A DNA stretch of 64,000 nt from Ophioderma brevispina. Lineage: Eukaryota > Echinodermata > Ophiuroidea > Amphilepidida > Ophiodermatidae. This document shows, piece by piece, positions 54,301-60,300 of this stretch. Numbering within the stretch: the first letter of the stretch is position 1; each line of letters opens with the position of its first letter. The stretch covers positions 1 through 64,000 of the forward strand of contig JAMKCH010014254.1 of the NCBI GenBank assembly GCA_023653785.1, written 5' to 3'. Under the pieces are notes generated by a model that was given only the letters and a program-made list of their open reading frames with translations, did not search any database and was not told the origin of the DNA. The position numbers were made by a program, and so were the translations under genes.

Positions 54301-57300
54301 TAATGGGCAATTGGGCTGTCTCCACCCAAAGACCTCTATTTTTAACACGTCACCGAATGACTCTGGGGTTGAAATCGCTATTACACCCCTAAGAATCTCA
54401 TATTGGAGTGCCACCCCACCCTCCCCTTTGTGAAAAATGTTTTAAAATGAACTAAGGGCGGGGTCATTATTTATACCAGGGGAAAGGGGAGTGTAGTAAT
54501 GGGGGAATGCGAAGAAAATTGTAAGCGAGAGAGGGGAATTTAAATTTCATCTAGAAGCGAGGAGGAGGAGGACAATGAACTTTCAAGGGGGAATGTGAAT
54601 TTTTTAACGGAAGCGAGGGGGGAATGCGACATTTTTCGCCGAAAAAAATTGAAAATCCCTCCATTTCCACCTGGTGAATAAAAATAATGACTGTTGCCTA
54701 ATGTAATTAATAATTCGTCAAGAAGCAATTGAGGGCCTGCTATATAAAGGCAGAAGGTCTAATCAAACAAGTGTGAAATTTCGGCGGATTTATAATGGCA
54801 ATACATTTGGTTTAAATGCTTCATTCTACATCGAAACCCATTACCTTGCTACAAAAGTATTACGTACTTCATATTTCACTGAGATACAAACTATTTTGGG
54901 ACTTACATTTCACATTTCAAAAAAAGCACAGCACGCCACTTTGTGAGCACATACTGCAATAGGGGTTTCCATTTCAAGTTTGGCTGCAAAGCTGGTTTCT
55001 TGGCCGGCACTTGCATTGCTCAAAGAGTCTTCTTTCTTGGGTGCTTGTTAGCAATTAAATTGCTTCTGTAAAAAAATCAGGAAATTCTTTGATCAATTAT
55101 GTAATCTAGCCACATCTTTTATGGAAATTATGTAAAAATAAAAAATTGTGATTTTTTCAAAAATCCATATCTTAGGAACCACGCAATCTGATTCACAATC
55201 AACAAACGCCCAAGCTGTAGCTTGTCATCAGACTTCCAAAAAAACCCAACACTCTGAAGGCCTGTAACCAGTCACAACACTCCAATTTACCATGTAGGGG
55301 GGTTTTTTTTTTTTTCCAGTCACAGTTAGTCAACTTAAAAGCTAAAATCATCAAAAGTGTACCAAGTGGCGTGGTCTAGGTTTACATGCGTTTCCAATGG
55401 GGCGTTGAAAGGTGCCTCGAAAACTTGCCTAATTTTGTGAGATGCACGTACGTATTCAAGGTATCTCACGCGATAGCTACCAACCTACATCATATTTTCA
55501 ATCCGTTTTAGAAGTTATAGGGAAGATATGCTGCAACAAATTTGAGTGGGAATGACATGGGATTAGCATTATTCTTGGAATTAAATTGATTGATTTCTGT
55601 AGAATGGTTTGCTCTCTACGCACCACACACACAGAAGTTCAGTGCAGTAGTTGTTCACCGATTACATAATAGGTAACTGACCGCCTACTTAAATAACCTA
55701 ACCAAAAGACTCCGAACTATAAAACTTAACAAGTGAAAATATTCCACGATAGTGTATTTAAAAAATGTAGACATAAAAGATCAGGTAGGAGTGAACATAC
55801 AGTAGCGGTGGGTTGCTTTCATTGTGCTTGTCTGGATATCCATGAAGTGGTGGTGGAAATCAGGATGTACAAATAACATGTTTCATTTGTATCACTGTAG
55901 CCATGTGACCCTGACATCCTTTCGATAGATGATGATGAATGTTTTCATGTGATTGATTATTAAATGCCCCTACACCACACAATAATGAATGATTTTAACT
56001 TAAATAATTCGTCCTCACTCTGTTTATTTTTGGAGGGGTTGCCCAGGATATGAGGAAGCAAATTGAACGTAGTGTGTGTGTGTTGGTGGGTTAGTAAATG
56101 TGACTTTATAAGAGCAGAGTGCAAATTTGAAAAGTCATACAGTCACAATGGTTTGTGTGTAGATGATTAATTGTAATACTAAGGTTTCATTGTTTGTTGT
56201 GGATTTTTGAGGGATACCATAACTTGCAATATGTTATCAGCTGGCAAGGGTAGTAAATTGTACATTTTGGTTTACATACTGATTATATTAAAGCAATAAC
56301 AGCACATTTTTTGAAGAGCACCACCATTTTTTTTAAATGTTGAATTTTTGCACGTTACTTTTAACTGGCTAGCAACTAACTTGAATGGTAAAGCTCAAAC
56401 ATGTCTATGTATCACAAAAATAAGGAATTGTATTAGGATAATATATCGTATACGCTAATAATTCAGTTGCTGCTGAAAGGTTCCTTCCATTATTTTTATA
56501 GCTAGGAAAATTGCGCCATTTATGTGTCTACCCATCCATTAGTTGTGCCATTGTCCAGACCATCAAGTTAGAGGTTCAGTCGTGAGGTGGCACTATTTTC
56601 ACAATGGACGAACAGAACTTTGGCGTTTGCAGTTCCATCATTAAATTATAATCAGGGATCCCGATTCTTATTGCAAAATTGCTTCTTTATGCACAATACG
56701 CACATTTGAGCATACCATTAACAACTGTGTGAAATCTTGAATTTGACAAAGTTGGGCCTCATCAAAAAAAATGTTTTGCTTTAAAGATAAAAATTTTGGT
56801 TGTTCTGGATACAACACAAGCTATGAAGGGAGGTAAAAAGTTCTGGATTAATAGGATAGGTGGTTTGTGTGTGATAATAATATACTCAGATGCCAGTGTT
56901 CAAGTTGTCTGTATGCCTGTGTATAACTGTCAGTATGCCTCCAATCATATCTGTGGTAGTTTCTAGTGTTTGGTTGTTTTGATGAAACTTGGTCAACTTG
57001 TTGTTGTTAGTATTTTTTTTTGACAATCTTCCCACTAACAAGGATAAATATATTTATGTTGTACGGCTCCAAATTTCTACTTTTCTTTTTTTATTCAGGA
57101 GGGAGGAAGCATATCAATAGGACACCATGATTGCAGACAAGAAATGTGATACAGGGTAAACAGGCTTTGTAGGGTTGGTTAATTTAGGGCTTTGGTTAAG
57201 TATAAGTGTTTAGTCAAGTAACAATAGTTACATTGCAGTATCTAGATATATTAATACCGGTGGGTCTGGTTAGCGTGTCTGTCTGACTGCGTCTATTTAC

Positions 57301-60300
57301 TCGGAGACGGAGGCGCACGATCCTGAAACTTTGTGGGTGGGTGCCCATTGACCTTCTGAAAATGAATTTGTATTGGTTGTGGATCAAAGGTCATCAGGGG
57401 TCATTCAAGGTCAAAAAAACAATTTTCAAACAGATCAAATGGGGTTGGCCATGAGAATTCTCAATTTAAGTGAACATTAAAGGTTCGTGTTGGTTCACAA
57501 CCGTGAATCATGGTGGGCACCACCCAAAGAAGTCTCGATGTCATGCAGGGGTCATTCAAGCCAGGTGATCTTGAAACCCAGGTGATCGAGAAACTCAGAT
57601 GATCCAGAACCCCGGAACTGCCTAGTATTATATTAGTTTATAAGTTGAACTTTTCCTAGTTGGTAGAGGCAGATAACTTCTTTGCCGATTAGCATTTTGA
57701 ATTAATTTATCTAGTTCTTAAGATAATTTAAAAAAAAAACACACTAATTTTGCTTTCAGTGCTAAGGGTGTGGATTTAGAAGATTACCATTGTTGGCTGA
57801 GTTACATGGATGGTACCGTTACATTGCATCCAGTGGAGAAGTCCATGTGTGCTGTCAATGGCAGACTAATTGAGAAGCCTACAAAACTAGCACAAGGCAA
57901 GTAGTCCTACCTGTCAATGGCAGGCTAATGAGAAGCCTACAAAACTAGCAAAGGCAAGTAGTCCTACCTGTCAATGGCAGGCTAATGAGAAGCCTACAAA
58001 ACTAGCACAAGGCAAGTAGGCCTACCTGTCAATGGCAGGCTAATTGAGAAGCCTACAAAACTAGCACAAGGCAAGTAGTCAAACTGTTGGGACAGCTTTG
58101 AGTGAAACTCAAGGGTTGATTTTAGAAATTCTATGCTATAGACACATGTGATGTATTGAGTATTAAAAAGTGTTGATTTGGTTATGAGATGTTGCCAATA
58201 AGTGGTGACAATGTTCTTGTTTTTTTTCTCCAAAATACAGCTGAAATTGTAACTTAGCAACAACAAATTAAAATGAAAAAAAATGATATTATAGAAAAAC
58301 CAAGTGTTGGGTCCATGGAACCTCCGTATCCAATGCAGTGTAAAGAGGAGAAGACCACACGGTCATATCATGGTAGGCATTTGTGGTCTAGATGAAATAC
58401 ACACATGTTAGCATAGTATATTTGTTCCACCAGCTGTGTGTTAATTAGCATATTTTAATATAATTTGAATTAGTTCATTTTTTGAAACTACACACACACA
58501 TTAAATTCAATGATCATTAGTTTGGATAATAGAGTTTGTAAACTACTTGCAGAAGAGTAGATCATGTGACTATTAAGCAGTGTATGTGTGCAGACTGTTG
58601 GCCTACTTATCTTATTCAACCCTGGGTGATTCTGTATACTCTAAAAGTGATTCATTTTCGGGCGTGTAATTTTTTTGGCTTCAACTTTTTGGCATTTCAC
58701 TTGTTTTAAATACGCTTTTTTTCAGCCATCCCTACATAGACCTTACCACACAAATAAACGCATTTGTGTGTGCTTCTTAATTTCGGCGCATGCTCAGAAG
58801 TGCCATGAAAGTGCCAAAAATTATGTAGAGCAAATATTTCACTTTTCGGTAGGTTATCACATTGAGTCAGTGGTTTTTGAGATGGCTTCCAAAGGACATG
58901 TGGCATGTGTATCATTTAAAAATCATTTTAACTGGATTTCAGTGTTAAATTAAATAATATAATACTTAGTAAATGGTGGTGAGTGGACCCTTATCCCATA
59001 TCATAAAGCAAATCATGTCTTTAGAATCCCCGATCTACCCAAAAGTAGTTCGGATTTACACCATTTGAAAGACCTATTTTTATAATTGTTGTCCTGAAAT
59101 CCCAGTGATAATTTATGATTTATGTACAGATTTAAAAGGTGCGTGTTTCAATTGTCTTTGGGCCCCCAATTGATTAACCGGAAATTAAGTAGTATCAATT
59201 TTGATTATAAGATGAACAGGCGTATTGTTTCATTGTCGTCCTGACATTTCAGCTTTCAAACCATTTCGTTCTCAAGATTAAGATATAAAAAAGTACCGTT
59301 TTAATGGTTAACACTCAATTAGTAGGCACAGTAGTGAATAGGGGCGTTGCACTATGCATTACGCGTCTAGCATCAAAACCGCAAGTTTGTTTCCCACAGT
59401 ACTGATGGTCAGTGTGTACAGTGTCAGGCTCTCTATCAGGTAGGCGAACAAAAATAAACAAATAACAGCATATATGCAAAACAAATTACACACATTTTTA
59501 ATTTGTGGTCGCAATTTACTATGAGAATGGGTTGATTTTTCTCAGGTTGTATTGTTTCTATTGGGCAATACATCAGTTCAGGTTCAACCAATCCAGTGAA
59601 GCTAAAAGACTCAAGCGTGTAGTTAAGTCAAGTCTATTGACAGACCTGTCCAAATTTAAGTCGACTAGAATTTATTGTCTCAGTCCTTGTTCTACAACTA
59701 CAGGTAAGAGGCTATTTAAGATGTTGTAATCATATTTTTGTGACACTATACAAAAAAATTTTGTTTAGGTTTGGTTTTGTTATTTTATTTAATAAAAATT
59801 TCATCTGATAGAATGGCCTTCCCCAAAAAACCCCATCTTTTAAGTTTCGCACCGATTATTTCAAAACCATGTGTAGTGAGATGAGAGGTAGAAAGGTGAT
59901 GTTGGTCAACCAAAATGGGCATATCTTCGCTCAACATCCAAACCAAACTCCTTTAGCCCAAACGATTTCAAGGGTAAATGAAAAAAATCAGTAGCTGCTT
60001 TGACCATTTCTGGTAAACTTAGGGTTCCCTGGGGACGAGGGCCATTAGCGATCGGACCATGGACCGTTAAAGTAATAAATAATAACAAAAGGGGAAGTTT
60101 TCAAGTTGATCAGATTATGTGTAGTCTCAGTGGATTCAAAAAGATTCTATTGGAGCCTAAGTGGTGAGGTTTTGTTATTATGATCGTTTAGACAGGCATG
60201 TACTTATCATGGACAACAAATTACAGAGACGTTTAGGATTTTTCTTACCTTTTCCTGGGGACCGTGATGGCACATTCAGGGCCTCACAAACCAGGGAATT

